Shown: positions 22,162 through 34,349, counted from the first letter of the stretch. The stretch: 64,000 bases of DNA from Pycnopodia helianthoides (GCA_032158295.1 CM063245.1:1674001-1738000), one strand, 5' to 3'. Notes: generated by a model not told the origin, from the sequence alone. Numbers and translations: made by a program.

Positions 22162-22771
22162 ATTCAATTTCACAGAGCTGCTTAAGCAGAAAATACTGCT
22201 TAACAATTGTCCGCTAAGCAGGCATGATACCAGTCACCGGGATACCAGTTACAAATTGTACATGTGACATGGTAGTTTGGCCGGTAACCTTATTCTGGTA
22301 AGCATAATTTTGTTCGTGATTGGCTACTTTTTGTGCTTAAAGGAACAATACAGAATTGGTAAGAAAAAACTTGTAAAACATACTTTTTGACCACAGATTT
22401 ACACAAAACTTACACGGTCTAATGATGATGATAGTAGAAAACATCCCTTGCAATATTTCTGTCTGAAATGCCATATTTGATGAGAAATGAATAAACTAAT
22501 TTTCCGATTGGAGTTTATCGCTCAGTGAGCGTTTTATTCATTTGTTGAAGCTATATGATTTCATGCAAATGTGTAATCGGTTTTTCACTATTTTCTCGTG
22601 ACCCAGATGGCCGATCGATCTCAAACTTCTACAGGTTTGTCAGTTTATGTATTATGGTGGATTACATAAAGTGCTTACACTGCCAGTAACTGTTTTGTTA
22701 GCAAAAAACAATTCTGTAATGTTCCTTTAAGTAAGTCAGATATTTTAAAGCAGCTCTAAGAAATTGGGCCC
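22162..22771. mobile_element. Family C element, copy C1, split by family A copy A4
   Basis: Left part: CAATTTCACAGAGCTGCTTA with AGCAGAAAATACTGCTTAAC and GGCCGGTAACCTTATTCTGG, reaching TTTTTGTGC. Right part: AAAGCAGCTCTAAGAAATTG then GGGCCC. The split is at the TTAA of TTTGTGCTTAAGCAGC, where A4 inserted. Family C is about 190-210 bp with arms of roughly 30 bp and no coding capacity. Confidence 0.85.
22337..22730 (-). mobile_element. Family A TTAA element, copy A4, nested in C1
   Basis: Both inverted ends and the TTAA duplication are intact (TTAAAGGAACAATACAGAAT … CTGTAATGTTCCTTTAA). Inverted relative to A1. Its location inside C1 shows that A was active after C1 had inserted. Confidence 0.93.
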
Positions 22772-23396
22772 CAGATCTTACCTGTTCTTTGGATGCAGCT
22801 CGCACTTGTCTTGTGTGTACAACTGTTTTCATTGGATCTGCAACTCTGAAATTAAAATATTAAAAAAATGGAAAATTACTTTTAGACGTAAGGAGAGACA
22901 CAATGTTATAAATAACTTAACATCTGATAATGAACATATTTACGTCATCCAGATAACATGCCATAATCTATTTGTCCATCAGAGGAATTATTAATTTCAT
23001 ATTTTAGCAATAACCTTAAGCTATATGCCGTCCCCTTCAAACAAAGAAACTGGAGTTGTCTGGGCAGGGAACGAATCCATAAACAGCCCCGGCCTTTGGA
23101 CGGCCCAGAGGGTCAATTTTTGTGTGATTATGAACAGATTAAAGGCTACAATTACTGGCTAGAAATACTGACAGCTCATGCCACCAGGCCCTGGGGGTCC
23201 TAACGGTGTAGAATTATTCATCGCGCACTCCACGTTCAACCCTTCTTATTTCGGTCAGACCACGGGAAAACAATGTGGTTTGAAAAAAATACAGAAAGGC
23301 TTGCTTGGCGGCGAGGTTGTGGGTTGGGAGTACGTGCAATATAGTAGTGTCTGGGACTCGCTCACTGAATGATGTCTAATCGTTGCTGACTACTTG
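22772..23396. other. Intergenic spacer
   Basis: No gene or recognised repeat between two family C copies. Confidence 0.45.
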
Positions 23397-23977
23397 AGCC
23401 CAATCTCATACGCAGAGCAGAAAAAAACTGTTGCTTAAAGGAACATTACATAATTGGTTTTGCTAACAAAACAGTTGCTGGCAGTGTAAGCACTTTATGT
23501 AATCCACCATATACATAAACTGACAAACCTGTAGAAGTTTGAGATCGATCGGCCATCTGGGTCACGAGAAAATAGTGAAAAACCGATTACACATTTGCAT
23601 GAAATCATATAGATTCAACAAATGAATAAAACGCTCACTGAGCGATAAACTCCAATCGGAAAATTAGTTTATTCATTTCTCATCAAATATGACATTTCAG
23701 ACAGAAATATTTCAAGGGATGTTTTCTACTATCATCATCATTAGACCGTGTAAGTTTTGTGTAAATCTGTGATCAAAAGTATATTTTACAAGTTGTTTTC
23801 TTACCAATTCTGTAATGTTCCTTTAATCATTTGCTGCTGAGCAAAACTAAGCAGGGTACCAGGCCCAGACGGTGCGAGTGATAATGGTATTTTGGCTGGT
23901 AACGTTATTCTGGTAAGCACAACTGTTTTGTGTTTAAACAGATTATTGTGCCGAAGCAGCTCTATGAAATTGGGCCC
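23397..23977. mobile_element. Family C element, copy C2, split by family A copy A5
   Basis: Left remnant GAGCCCAATCTCATACGCAG, right remnant CAGCTCTATGAAATTGGGCC. Between them C-type internals (GGCTGGTAACGTTATTCTGG) flank the TTAA used by A5. The copy is diverged, consistent with an old host. Confidence 0.8.
23435..23826 (+). mobile_element. Family A TTAA element, copy A5, nested in C2
   Basis: 392 bp, complete ends with flanking TTAA on both sides (GTTGC|TTAA … TTAA|TCATT). Near-identical internally to A3 and A6, suggesting fairly recent activity. Confidence 0.93.
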
Positions 23978-24125
23978 TGTACCAATTTCATACAGAGCTG
24001 CTTAGCTGAAATTATTACCCGACACATTTATTTGCTAAGCAGAAATCAGCAAGGAACAAGTAACAAATGGTTCGTGCTTAGCAGAAATTACTCTTGCTTG
24101 CAAATTTGTCTGCATTGCAATTACT
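23978..24125. mobile_element. Degenerate family C relic (C3) adjoining C2
   Basis: CCAATTTCATACAGAGCTGC then TTAGCTG, TTTGCTAAGCAGAAATCAGC and GTGCTTAGCAG. It follows C2 after only a few bases (TGTA), like the tandem copies at 40.2-40.7 kb. No right end seen. Confidence 0.5.
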
Positions 24126-25234
24126 AGGGCTCCAGTGGAAAAAAAACAACCCAAACCCAACATGGCTCTTGCAATGTGAAGTAAGTCTAATAACTTTCCC
24201 ATAGACAAGTGACTGTAGGTGACATAACCGCGGAATGTTGCCAACAAAATACATTTTGCGAACAAATTATTTCAAAGATGTGATTTTGACAACTGTTAAA
24301 TCTTTTTTTTTTAAAGTAAATTTATCGACGTCTAAATTGAATGAAAATGAACAAAAAAAAAATACACACACCAAGGATTTACAGAGGAGAAAGCCGGAAA
24401 TTGGCGTTTGAAAACCGAACGAAACCACAGGCAATTCATTTCTGTATATGACAGATCCATTTTTCCCCTTTCTTTTTTGAGCTTTGTCCACAAATTCTAT
24501 TGTAATAAATCGACAGTACCCACATCAACTCTACAAGTACACGATACATGCAATGAAACAGTGTTTGCACTTTGAAGGGTTACAACTGAAAGCCGTAACT
24601 TTTTGGACTCCTTAGCTTTCCCCCGAGGCACCGATGGTTTTTTTTTTGTGTTTTTTTTTTCGTCTCTCCTCTGTTACTGCACACAAACCTAAAACCCCCT
24701 TCAGAATTACAGCCAGATCGCACAGAGGTACGGCATAATGGCCGCGGGTTAGCGTCTATTGTTGTCAACTAAAGCTTTTACTTAACAATAATTATCGGTG
24801 TGAATGGAGAGAATTGAATCGGGGAACGTGTGGTCTCTGCGGCCATGCTCTGAATTCAGCCAAAAAAGCCGATTCAACTGACTGAAATTATAGCCAAGGT
24901 CACAGTGGAAATGGGGATTATCAGAAAGAGAGAGAGAAGAAAAAAGGCAGAGATTTCTGGCGGCAAGGCTCAAATCGGGATTATATTTCAGAGTCTATTC
25001 ACCAGGAAGTTTGTGCAATATTCCCCTTTCATTGGGCAGATTTTTATCGAGTAATTATTCCACCCTCCACGATATTTACAGTCGGTGTAATCTCTAAACG
25101 GTTTTTGAACTGGGATTAATTGTTTAAAATTCTATACAATTTTAAATCAGCATTTTACATTATGCGATACAAGTATTAAGGAACAAGAGACTAGCTGGAC
25201 TACACTTCCAACCTCCAAAATGCACATAAGATCT
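24126..25234. other. Intergenic, nothing identified
   Basis: Includes T-runs near 24300 and 24640. No gene or repeat family recognised. Confidence 0.45.
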
Positions 25235-25434
25235 GGGCCCAATTTCATAGAGCTGCTTAAGCACAAAAAGTAGCTAAGCACGACAAAATTATGCTTACCG
25301 GAATAAGGTTACCGGCCAAACTACCATGTCACATGTACAATGTGTGCCTGGTATCCTGCTCATTCCTGCTTAGCGGACAATTGTTAAGCATTATTTTCTG
25401 CTTAAGCAGCTCTATGAAATTTGGCTCTGCACTG
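25235..25434. mobile_element. Family C element, copy C4
   Basis: Starts GGGCCCAATTTCATAGAGCT, ends GCAGCTCTATGAAATTTGGC. About 200 bp, full-length, arms of about 30 bp, non-coding. Confidence 0.9.
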
Positions 25435-25620
25435 GTATTGGTAACACTTTCTGCTACCGTAGCTGAAAGTGGGTGTCACGGACGGTACAGGTTTACTGAG
25501 TGTGTTTGTTTACTTGTCTGCGCAAGTTTATATGGTCTGCTCCCAAAGAAAAACAACTTTCTTCGGCTGTACAAATTCAAACCCAAGTTTGATGACAAGC
25601 AGAATATGATTACATTGAAT

Positions 25621-25872
25621 ATTTACTGATAATGAAACCAAGGGACCCTCAAAAGTGACTAGAACTGTCAAAAGAAGACAAAGTGAAGTAAAGATGTGTA
25701 AGGAATCTAAGTGTTTGGATATTGGAGGGGAAACCCACGCAATTGAGTATAGGGAAGGACTGAAACCCCAAAGTCCACGTGCAAAGCTCTGGTCCAAAGA
25801 GCTGGATTCGAACCGAAGTCCATCGAGATGAGGGGCAGGACAGAAACCACACAGCCAGCCTCGATGCCGCGG
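25621..25872 (-). mobile_element. tRNA-derived SINE, copy S1
   Basis: On the minus strand a tRNA-like head carries an A-box-like GGCTGTGTGGTTT (about 25846-25858) and a perfect B box GGTTCGAATCC (25804-25814), the internal RNA polymerase III promoter. The unrelated body contains GGACCAGAGCTTTGC and ends GGTCCCTTGGTTTCATTATC, matching the tail of S2 and S3. About 250 bp. Confidence 0.8.
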
Positions 25873-28122
25873 CCCACTCCAAACAAATATCCTGCCATTT
25901 TTTTTGTAAATATCTAATTTCAAACCCATCTTCTTATCTCTGCACAAATGACAACAACGGCATCAAAACCACTTCTTTCCGAAACCACAATCTTCCCATT
26001 TCAAATCCGAAGTTCAACTGAAAAATATGGCTATCCAGATATGTAGAGAAACGTTACTGCACATGATGTTACGGTCCATGTTCGTCACAAACTTATCCAC
26101 AATATTGGTGAGTAATCAACAATATCAATGTGTACAGCAACATGGCACTTTGTCAACACCTAAAAGTGCGTATGAACAGCTATTATCACACGAGAGACTG
26201 TTTAATAATTGTGAAGTTATTCTGAATACAAACAAAAAACACGGCTCTGTTTGTTTATTGAAAGGGGGGAAGAAATAGCGTAAAAGCCAATCTTTGTTTG
26301 ATATGGTTTGATAAGAAACACATATACAATGCATTCCTGTGGTCAATCTGTTTTTCTCAATTTGTGAATTCATTTTGTGTTATGTACTTAAAAAAAAAGG
26401 GGGGGGGGACGCTCGACTCCACCGAAAAATTCAGTCTCGTATGGGATTAATTATTTGGACTGTTTGGAAAACACCCTGGGAAAATTCTTCAAACCAATAA
26501 GATTTAAATTTCTGATAAAAATATAGAACAGACCACAATTTGTGATAACGGGTGATGTAATGCATTGCGCTATTCATTGACTTGATTTGTCACCACCATA
26601 GCATTTATCTAAATACCTCGTTGACTTTTAAAATCAAATTTACAGAACTTTAGAAACATTCTTTTGTATATTTTCCAGGTCCTAATGAATTGAATCTTTT
26701 GAGGGGGCGTTGCATCAAACACAGAAAAAGAAATATTGTCAACATTTCGTGCGATTATAAGAAATAAACTATGATGCAAGCACAACCAGCATAGCTTAAT
26801 CACAGAATCAATGGGTGAAAGCAAACCCTTCAAATACTTCGTTTTACTCAGGAAGTCCAGAAAAGCAGCTACTTCAAACCCACAATTCCCACTTCACTGG
26901 AGTTAAGAGAGAGAAAAAAAGTTCCCGACAGGAACAACCCACCAAAATGAAAGTAGAATTTGGAAGATCTTACGCAGACATATTTATGAGTTTAATTCCA
27001 GTTGGCACACCTTCCCAGGCCTCTTATGCGCAGACACTTTGGGGACGTGACCCCTGGTGACTTGGTTTTTGAGGTTGTAACATTCGCAAACCACCTTTAC
27101 CACAGGAGACCAGACCTTGGATCAACGGTACCAGATCAATTTCGCAGGTTTAGACAGAAACAGAGTACAATAAAAAACCGGTAATCAACATTATTCAATT
27201 ACTTTGAAAGGTTGGTCGTAACAAATTTGGCCTGCACATTAAAAAGATGTTATCGTTTGAAGTCCTTCTAGCTTAGAGAAAAAAATAAGCCAATTTCACC
27301 GAAACGTTGCGTTTATAGTTCGGGTGATTTGGTAACCTCAGAGATTGTAGACTACGGTACTAGACGCGAAGTTGGTACAACTGACTGGCATCAATCGCAG
27401 GCAGTTATCGTCTGAACACCAGACGGTGTGAATAAACACAAAAGAGAAACTTGCGGTAACACCATTGTGATATAGATCTCCTTTGGAGGGTTGGGGGGGG
27501 GGGTGTGGGGTGGGGGTTGGGGTGTGGGGGAGGGGGATAGCAGTGGCTCTGACTCTGACAAGAGCCGGTTCGCACTCGACGTTTCGACCTGCATGCTCTG
27601 GTCGTCTTCAGTTCAAGCCCACAATTAACACTTTGACCATTATTAGTTTCGGAAGTAACTATGATAATGTTTCAAAAAGGTACGAAGTACAGAGATTCGC
27701 TTGGCATAGAACAATATAAATTGCTTAGTCAAAACAGTCAATGTAGGCCCTACTGGTTGCAAATGGTGCCCTGCTAATTTGTGATTAGCAGATAAATTTA
27801 CCTTGCAATATTTTTCTGCTTTTGAGCATTGTCAGGTTGAATAGCCTCCACGGTGACTAACTTCAAATGTGTTACAATGCACAGTGACTGTGACTGGTTT
27901 CCACACTTTGACTTACTGAGCCAATGAATTGGCTTAGTACCCTTAAGTTCTGCTTAGCAGCTTTAAAGGACTGAAACTTGCCTGAAGTTACATTACAAGT
28001 AGTTTACTTTTCTGAAGTCAGCGACTGTTGGTCTCTCACAAATACCCACAACCTATACATATAGTGCTCTTGATGGTGATCTGTAGAAAGAATTACATGC
28101 CGTTGTGTGTGCTTCTATCTAG
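25873..28122. other. Intergenic with a G-rich tract
   Basis: Holds G-runs (26398-26408), a GT/G-rich tract at 27488-27537, and a TGCTTAGCAG-bearing patch near 27780-27965 recalling family C. No supported gene. Confidence 0.45.
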
Positions 28123-28262
28123 TACGGAGCTCTAGAAGTGACATACAATTCGTCGAAAATATAAACTTAAACCACAAAATAAGTGACTAAGATCTCACTA
28201 TCTGGGTAAGCATGGAGTGCCTCCATATAGGATAAGTGGAATGGCACTGCCGAAGCTCCGTA
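28123..28262. mobile_element. Short copy of the TACGGAGCTC fold-back family
   Basis: Left end TACGGAGCTCTAGAAGTG and right end ATGGCACTGCCGAAGCTCCG then TA form an inverted pair. They match the ends of the larger element at 59309-59991 (TACGGAGCTCTGGAAGTGCC). 140 bp, non-coding. Confidence 0.7.
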
Positions 28263-29266
28263 GTAGCTGCTCAGCCCCACTCGCACCCTTTAATGTACAG
28301 CTATATCCTCCACCATCTCGCTCTAGGTTGACCCCAGATGACCCCCAGGAAAATGGAAGTGAAGTGATTGGGCAAGGGGGAGGCAGACCCGGTACCCACA
28401 GTCAATGCCTCTGAGGCAGAGCCATGCACAGGGCCCGGGCTCTGCATTATTTCACACAGGCGCGTAATTAATAACGCGGTGCACAGATTGCTTCAAGATT
28501 ATAACAGAGATGTCGTTACGCATCAATTCACCAAAAAAAAACTGACAAATTTGTGGAGCTGGGAGAGTTTGGTAAGTCCAGGTTTTAACAATCAGGGGTC
28601 GGGTGATCGATGACTAGCTACTCCCTTAGCCACTTAATTTTCAATTATGTTTACCGAGGGATTAAAACTGTTTATTTAAACCTTTTTTTCGACAACTTTT
28701 TGATGGTGGTGCAAACCAAAAGAACTGCACCTGTGACAGTAACAATTATTGACAAGACGTATGGCGTTTAATATGACGGGAATGATTGCAACACAATTAA
28801 AAGGTAGAGCACAATTACAATACGTGTATTTAGAGATTAACAACCCTTCAGAGAACTTCTCAAGTTGAAGAAAGAAAAAAACACAGCCCCCAAATTATTG
28901 TTATTCGCCCTGGAAAAAAACACGGTCAGTACAATAGAGTAATTTGTGGTGTTTACCACTGGTGCCGGGGAACATTTTTACGAGAGGAAATAGGATTTGT
29001 AAAAAAGAGTTGTGCCATTCAGGTTTATGAAAGAGCACTGACAACGGAATTGCTTGGCCTCTTTCAAATTGGCAAAAACTCGTTTAATTTCCTCCCAGTG
29101 TTCAGAACAATTGTTTGTTTATTTTCCCAATGAAAGCTTTAATTTGAAGGTGTGTGTGGGGGGGGGGGGGTTCTTGTAATGCCATTGGTGGCTTATTTGG
29201 ATCTGTCATTAGGACAACATGTCACAATCTAGAGAATTCGTATTTCACATTTACTTGATTTCATTT
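28263..29266. other. Intergenic, nothing identified
   Basis: Includes a G-run at 29157-29170. No gene recognised. Confidence 0.45.
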
Positions 29267-29442
29267 GAGCAAGTTCGGGTGGGCGACTATAAGAGTGACT
29301 AGACTTACCAGAAACCATAGAGCACAGGGAGATTGACTAGCTCCACCATGCACTGTAGCATGGTCGGTCTTGTAAATTCGAGAGCTACGTCACACCGTTT
29401 CTGGTTAGTCTGGTCACTCTAGTCGCCCACCCGAATTTGCTC
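29267..29442. mobile_element. 176-bp inverted-repeat MITE (GAGCAAGTTCGGGTGGGCGA ends)
   Basis: The left arm GAGCAAGTTCGGGTGGGCGA, CTATAAGAGTGACTAGAC, pairs with the right arm GTCACTCTAGTCGCCCACCC, GAATTTGCTC, over about 45 bp with few mismatches. A smaller hairpin (CCATGCACTGTAGCATGG) sits in the middle. Non-coding. Confidence 0.8.
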
Positions 29443-30863
29443 TATAATTAACCTCTAACCACGGAGGTAGCCTAATTCTACCTCCATGCTCTAACACAGG
29501 AATCTCGTTGAGAACTAATAGAGCAAGACATTGAGAAGAAGAGTTCAACCTCGTTCCCAAGGTAGAAGTACTTCATGGACCTTAAGGATAGGGATAGGGA
29601 TATGACAAGTTCAGAGTGTCCTTCTCTGTTCGTCCCCGCATGCATCCCTCAAAAAAGGTTCTGCGAAGTACTCACTGGTGGGACGGGGGAGGGGTGGGTG
29701 GGTGTGTTACTGGAGGACCCCACCTCCAAAGTTCAATCAAAGACTGTCCACTTTCTCACAAAGAAGGTACATTAATATTGAGGCAACTGGTGCAACTATA
29801 ACAGCTTTATTTTGGGGGCAATCTATAGACTATGTAACCTTTGGCATTATACATGTTTACAAAAGAGCCACAGAGCCTGGACTTCCTGCAGGCACAAATT
29901 GTACACAGCCCAATGAAACAGAACACATAAAATATTATATGGAGATTGCACTGTCCGATTTTTATCATCTTTTGATATGAAGAAAAGAGGGCACATCTTA
30001 AACCTTGTTCAGCTTTCATTTTTATCACCATTGAACTTTTGAGGAAATCAGACACAAAATGTAAAAATTTTCCTTAGTATCTCGCCTACCAGAAAGGCCC
30101 TTGGAATGTACAAGGTCACTGTTTTTGTAAGCAAAGGTTACATGCACAAAATAAACAGTCTCTTCTCAAGTCATGAATTTGACCCCGACTTGACAAAAAC
30201 TCAACTCTATTCTCAGCGTTTGTTGCAAAACGCCCTCAGAATAAAATCGTCTCACTATAGAAACCAGTACCTTTGAGTCAGTTTTTGAAAGTTGAATGTT
30301 TATTTTTCCCAATCGGATTCGGTACATGACACAGTCAATTTCGTTTCACCAGAGCATGTCAAAACTGGCAGATGTCAACAGTCAAGTCTCGTCACTTTTT
30401 CCATCATCGCGAACGCGCCAAAAAGAAAACCGCTCGAAATCTTCTCCACCCGATCCCTTGTCATTCCGCAATATAAGATCACCTCGATTCATGTAGTTCC
30501 AAACCTATATCTTTCTGTGCACGGGATAGATCAATCCGCACTAATGAAGGCAGCTTCCGAACCTGCCAACCAACAAAACCGCCTCCAGATATAAAACAAT
30601 TTCCTACCAAAGAGACCGAGAGAGAGAGAGGAAAGGGGGGAAAGTGTTCAAGAGGCCACCGGGGAACCAGTGAGGTGAACCGGGTGTAGCCCCCGCTGAC
30701 GTGACTTCTCAAATGGGGTATTAACAATGCTTATCTACCACCATCTCGTTTTACTGGATTTTTGTCTTGAGGAACTTTGGATTAGTAGGCCTACATTTTC
30801 CTGATGGAGTATCTCATTTATTGCCCTCTACTTCAAGGTTCATGGATTCTTAGCATTTAAGGG
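29443..30863. other. Intergenic, nothing identified
   Basis: Contains a GA-rich stretch at 30610-30650. Short open frames only. Confidence 0.45.
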
Positions 30864-31210
30864 AGGAATATATTAACACTGGTTTGGAGGAATCGGAGTG
30901 AATTCATTGAACGTACTCGGCAGCCTGTAGATTTTAGGAAATGAGGAAAGCATCTAGTTTTAATCTCCCAAAACCCGATATTTGAAAACAGTGAAAATAT
31001 ATAATGTGGTTTTTCACTATTTTCTCGTGAATCCGATGACCGATTGAACCTAAACTTTCATATTTCTGTTATTTCATGCATATGTTGGGTCACATAAAGT
31101 GCAGATACTGGTCTTTGACAATTACCAATGTTATACATGTGGAATATATAACACTGGATTGAGGGAATTTGAGTGAATTTATTGACGTACTCGGCAGTCT
31201 ATCAAGACAT
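30864..31210 (+). repeat. Direct duplication of about 65 bp flanking an A/B hybrid element fragment
   Basis: Unit 1 (30864-30935) and unit 2 (31138-31210) share GGAATATATTAACACTGG-type, GAGTGAATT…ATTGA and GTACTCGGCAG sequence. Between them, 31000-31130 reads GGTTTTTCACTATTTTCTCG as in family A, then TGCATATGTTGGGTCACA and GGTCTTTGACAATTACC as in family B. Confidence 0.7.
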
Positions 31211-31269
31211 GGTGGAAGTTGGAAACGGGAATGACATTGTGCAGAATTTTCGGAAGGGGGGGGGGCGTT

Positions 31270-31606
31270 CATTAAAACCATAAAAATGTACTTGGTAAGA
31301 AGCACCTGAGAGCTGCTGACAGTATAAGAAGACACTGTGTGAAACGACTCCCTCTGAAGTAACGTAGTTTTTGAGAAACAGGTTATTTCTCTCTGAAATA
31401 TTTGAATCTGACAGAGGCTTCATGCTCAGGCATTTCGCACACTTCTATGCAACAAGGGTATTTTTTTCTTTCCATGATTTTCTTGCAACTTCGATGACCC
31501 ACTGAGCCCAATTTCTCACAGGTTTGTTATTTTATGCATTATGTTGGGATACACCAAGTGAGGACACTAGTCTTTGACAGTTACCAAAAGTGTATCCTGC
31601 CTTTAA
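31270..31606 (+). mobile_element. Family B TTAA element, copy B4, 5'-truncated
   Basis: Begins within the element at CATAAAAATGTACTTGGTAA just after a G-run (31257-31265), and ends TATCCTGCCTTTAA. It retains the conserved GACTCCCTCTGAAGTAACGT block but has a shrunken variable-palindrome segment near 31400-31430. Confidence 0.8.
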
Positions 31607-31783
31607 TTAATATAGGACTGCACTCAAGAATCATATGCAAGGATAGTATAAGCCAATTATTGGTTTGGGACCGGTACATTCATCAAACCCTAAAGTTTTA
31701 AAGAAACATCTCTATAGTTAGGAAACATACAGCATTGGTGTTTTGAAGAGAAAGCCGTTCAGTCATTCAAATATTATACTTAC

Positions 31784-32175
31784 TTAAAGGAACATTACAG
31801 AATTGGTTTTTGCAAACAAAACAGTTGCTGGTAGTGTAAGCACTTTATGTAATCCCCATATACATAAACTGACAAACCTGTCGAAGTTTGAGATCGATCG
31901 GCCATCTGGGTCACGAGAAAATAGTGAAAAACCGATTACACATTTGCATGAAATCATATTGATTCAAAAAAGAATAAAACGCTCACTGAGCGATAAACTC
32001 CAATCGGAAAATTAGTTTATTCATTTCTCATCAAGTATGGCATTTCAGACAGAAGTATTTCAAGGGATGTTTTCTACTATGATCATCATTAGACCGTGTA
32101 AGTTTTATGTAAATCTGTGATCAAAAAGTATATTTTACAAGTTTTTTTCTTACCAATTCTGTAATGTTCCTTTAA
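31784..32175 (+). mobile_element. Family A TTAA element, copy A6
   Basis: 392 bp, complete ends with TTAA at both sides and an intact CGCTCACTGAGCG palindrome. The preceding bases ATACTTAC resemble the flank of A2. Confidence 0.93.
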
Positions 32176-32640
32176 CTTTCAACATACAAATCAATAAGAG
32201 ATGTATTGGTACACAGTATTGATACATCCCATTAACAAAAATGGAATTCCTCCGATATCATAAAGTCAACATTAAAGCCCTTTGGTGGCAAATTGTGATA
32301 AATTGCTTGTTGTTGTAATCTCAAAAAACAGACAACAAAATGCACTTTGCACACATTTTGCTGAATTAGTCACACACACACACACACAAAAGTAAATAAC
32401 AAAATTGAAATCAGACGGCATGAAATCTGATGAACCCATGGGGCTTCATAATGTATAGATCTATTACAGCATCAAGTTCAAATCTCATGCAATGCACTTT
32501 TCTAGTTCACCAGATACGTATACTACACAGACAATATCATTACTGAAACATGATCTGTCTACCTCAGCAAGGACCCCCCCCCCCAAAAAAAGAGAGGTCC
32601 CTTTTGCAAAATTGGAAATCAGAAACAACCTTTACTAAAC
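32176..32640. other. Intergenic with a short CA repeat
   Basis: A (CA)n run at 32370-32388 and a C/A run at 32573-32590. No gene. Confidence 0.5.
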
Positions 32641-33031
32641 TTAAAGGCGAAGTATACCTTTGGTTTTTGGAACCGTTCGATTGTTTTAATCCTATATGAA
32701 TGTAGATATATACAACAAAACTATCCTGTGACAGTTTCATTTCAAAAGGTGGTAGCGTTTTCGAGATATCGCCAAAATTCTAGAGCTTTTATGTCCACGC
32801 ATGAAGAAAAATCCATAATAAGTACACAATCTGACAAACGTTTCTAACAGAAACGTTTCTCAGATTCAAAATTTGGGGGATAAATACTTACATCTTTTTC
32901 CATGTCCAGGTTATTTTGAATTGAAATATTTCTCAAAATGTCTCAAAAGTTGCTGTACTTCTATAGCTAAGTAATTTTGTATTGCCATACATATTTAGAG
33001 TGATTACCAATCGCATACCTTCCCTTTAAGG
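32641..33031 (+). mobile_element. Family D TTAA element, copy D2
   Basis: Starts TTAAAGGCGAAGTATACC and ends ATTACCAATCGCATACCTTC then CCTTTAA. The TTAAAGG…GTA…TTGGT end layout matches families A and B, so this is a third branch of the same group. Internal blocks GTTTCATTTCAAAAGGTGGT and GCGTTTTCGAGATATCG are shared with D1. Confidence 0.75.
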
Positions 33032-33972
33032 TACAATCGAGAGCGGGTAAAACTGTCCCAGCACAACGGACATCAATGGATTTAAAAGGTGTACAATTAG
33101 AACTTGACCTTGTCGAAGGGTGTGATTGTGAATTTGATTCAAGCTTAGTATGTATTAATATAATCACCCGTGCCTACAGCTAAAACGGAGTGAAGGTCAC
33201 GAAAATACGAATACTCTGTGATAAAATTAAGAGGGTGGAAAAAAAAGTGGCAATTTTGTTCTTTTTTGGAAAGCCTGCCATGTGACGAAAGAGCACGGAG
33301 GGCAGGTGGTGGGCCACAAATCAAAAAAGGGGGGTCCGGGACCTGCAATTTCGGGGCATAATGAGTGGACTAATTGCTTGGTGGTGGCAATTTGGTTCTA
33401 TGAACTCGCCAAGATCCATCGGGGAAGTGAACAGAAATGACAGACTCAAACCACAATACTGATTTCACAGATTTGTCGCATTTAGTTTATGTCTTCCAGT
33501 GGGATGGTGAGCCGACCATTGGTTATGACATATGTCTGTGAATTTGTCAAATAACCACTTTATAGAGGCGCAAACAGTGGAACTTGGTATATTGACATAA
33601 ACTTTCCTGAGAAGTTTCCCAAGAGAATTTATTTATGGGGAAATGGGGAATTCTCAACTGATGATATTAAAAGGCAGGGTGTCTTACTTGACAAAGATGT
33701 CTAGAAGTTGTTCAAGTCTCGCGCGTTTTCAAACTTCAGGACCCGTTAAAAATAGCGCGATATTTCTTTCACATCACAATAAAAAAATTTATGTGACAAA
33801 ACAGGTCCCCCCGCCCCCCCCCCCAAAAAGGGGGGGGGGGAGGAATATGCAAGACTTGGATTGTCAGTTAATGAAGTTGGGACTAATTTACAGATTTTTG
33901 TTACACAATAATTCGACAAAAATGTGAGATTCAAATATGTCTGTTAGTAGGTCTAACCGAGGAGGTAGGAAT
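33032..33972. other. Intergenic with a C11-A5-G11 hairpin
   Basis: At 33814-33840 eleven C, five A and eleven G form a perfect inverted repeat. No gene recognised. Confidence 0.5.
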
Positions 33973-34349
33973 TTAAAGGCAGTGGATACTTTTGGTAATT
34001 ACTCAAGAAATACATTACCATAAAAACTTACTTGGTAAGGAGCACCTGAGAGTGTTGATAGTATAAAACATTGTGAGAAACGGCTCCCTCTGAAGTAACA
34101 TAGTTTTTGAGAAAGAAACTTCTCATGTACTAAAATATTTTAATCTGAGAAAGGCTTTAGGCACGAAGCCCTTCTTTTGCATTTGATGCAAAAAAGGGTG
34201 TTTTTTCTTTCATTAGTTTCTTGCAACTTCAATGACAAAATTGAGCACAAATTTTCGCAGGTTTGTTATTTTTTGCATATATTGGGATAGGCCTACACAG
34301 TTTAGGATACTAGTCTTTGACAATTACCAAAAGTATATCCTGCCTTTAA
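33973..34349 (+). mobile_element. Family B TTAA element, copy B5
   Basis: Starts TTAAAGGCAGTGGATAC, ends AGTATATCCTGCCTTTAA, 377 bp. The variable-palindrome position (34148-34180) has GAGAAAGGCTTTAGGCACGA with a decayed inverted partner. Confidence 0.88.
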
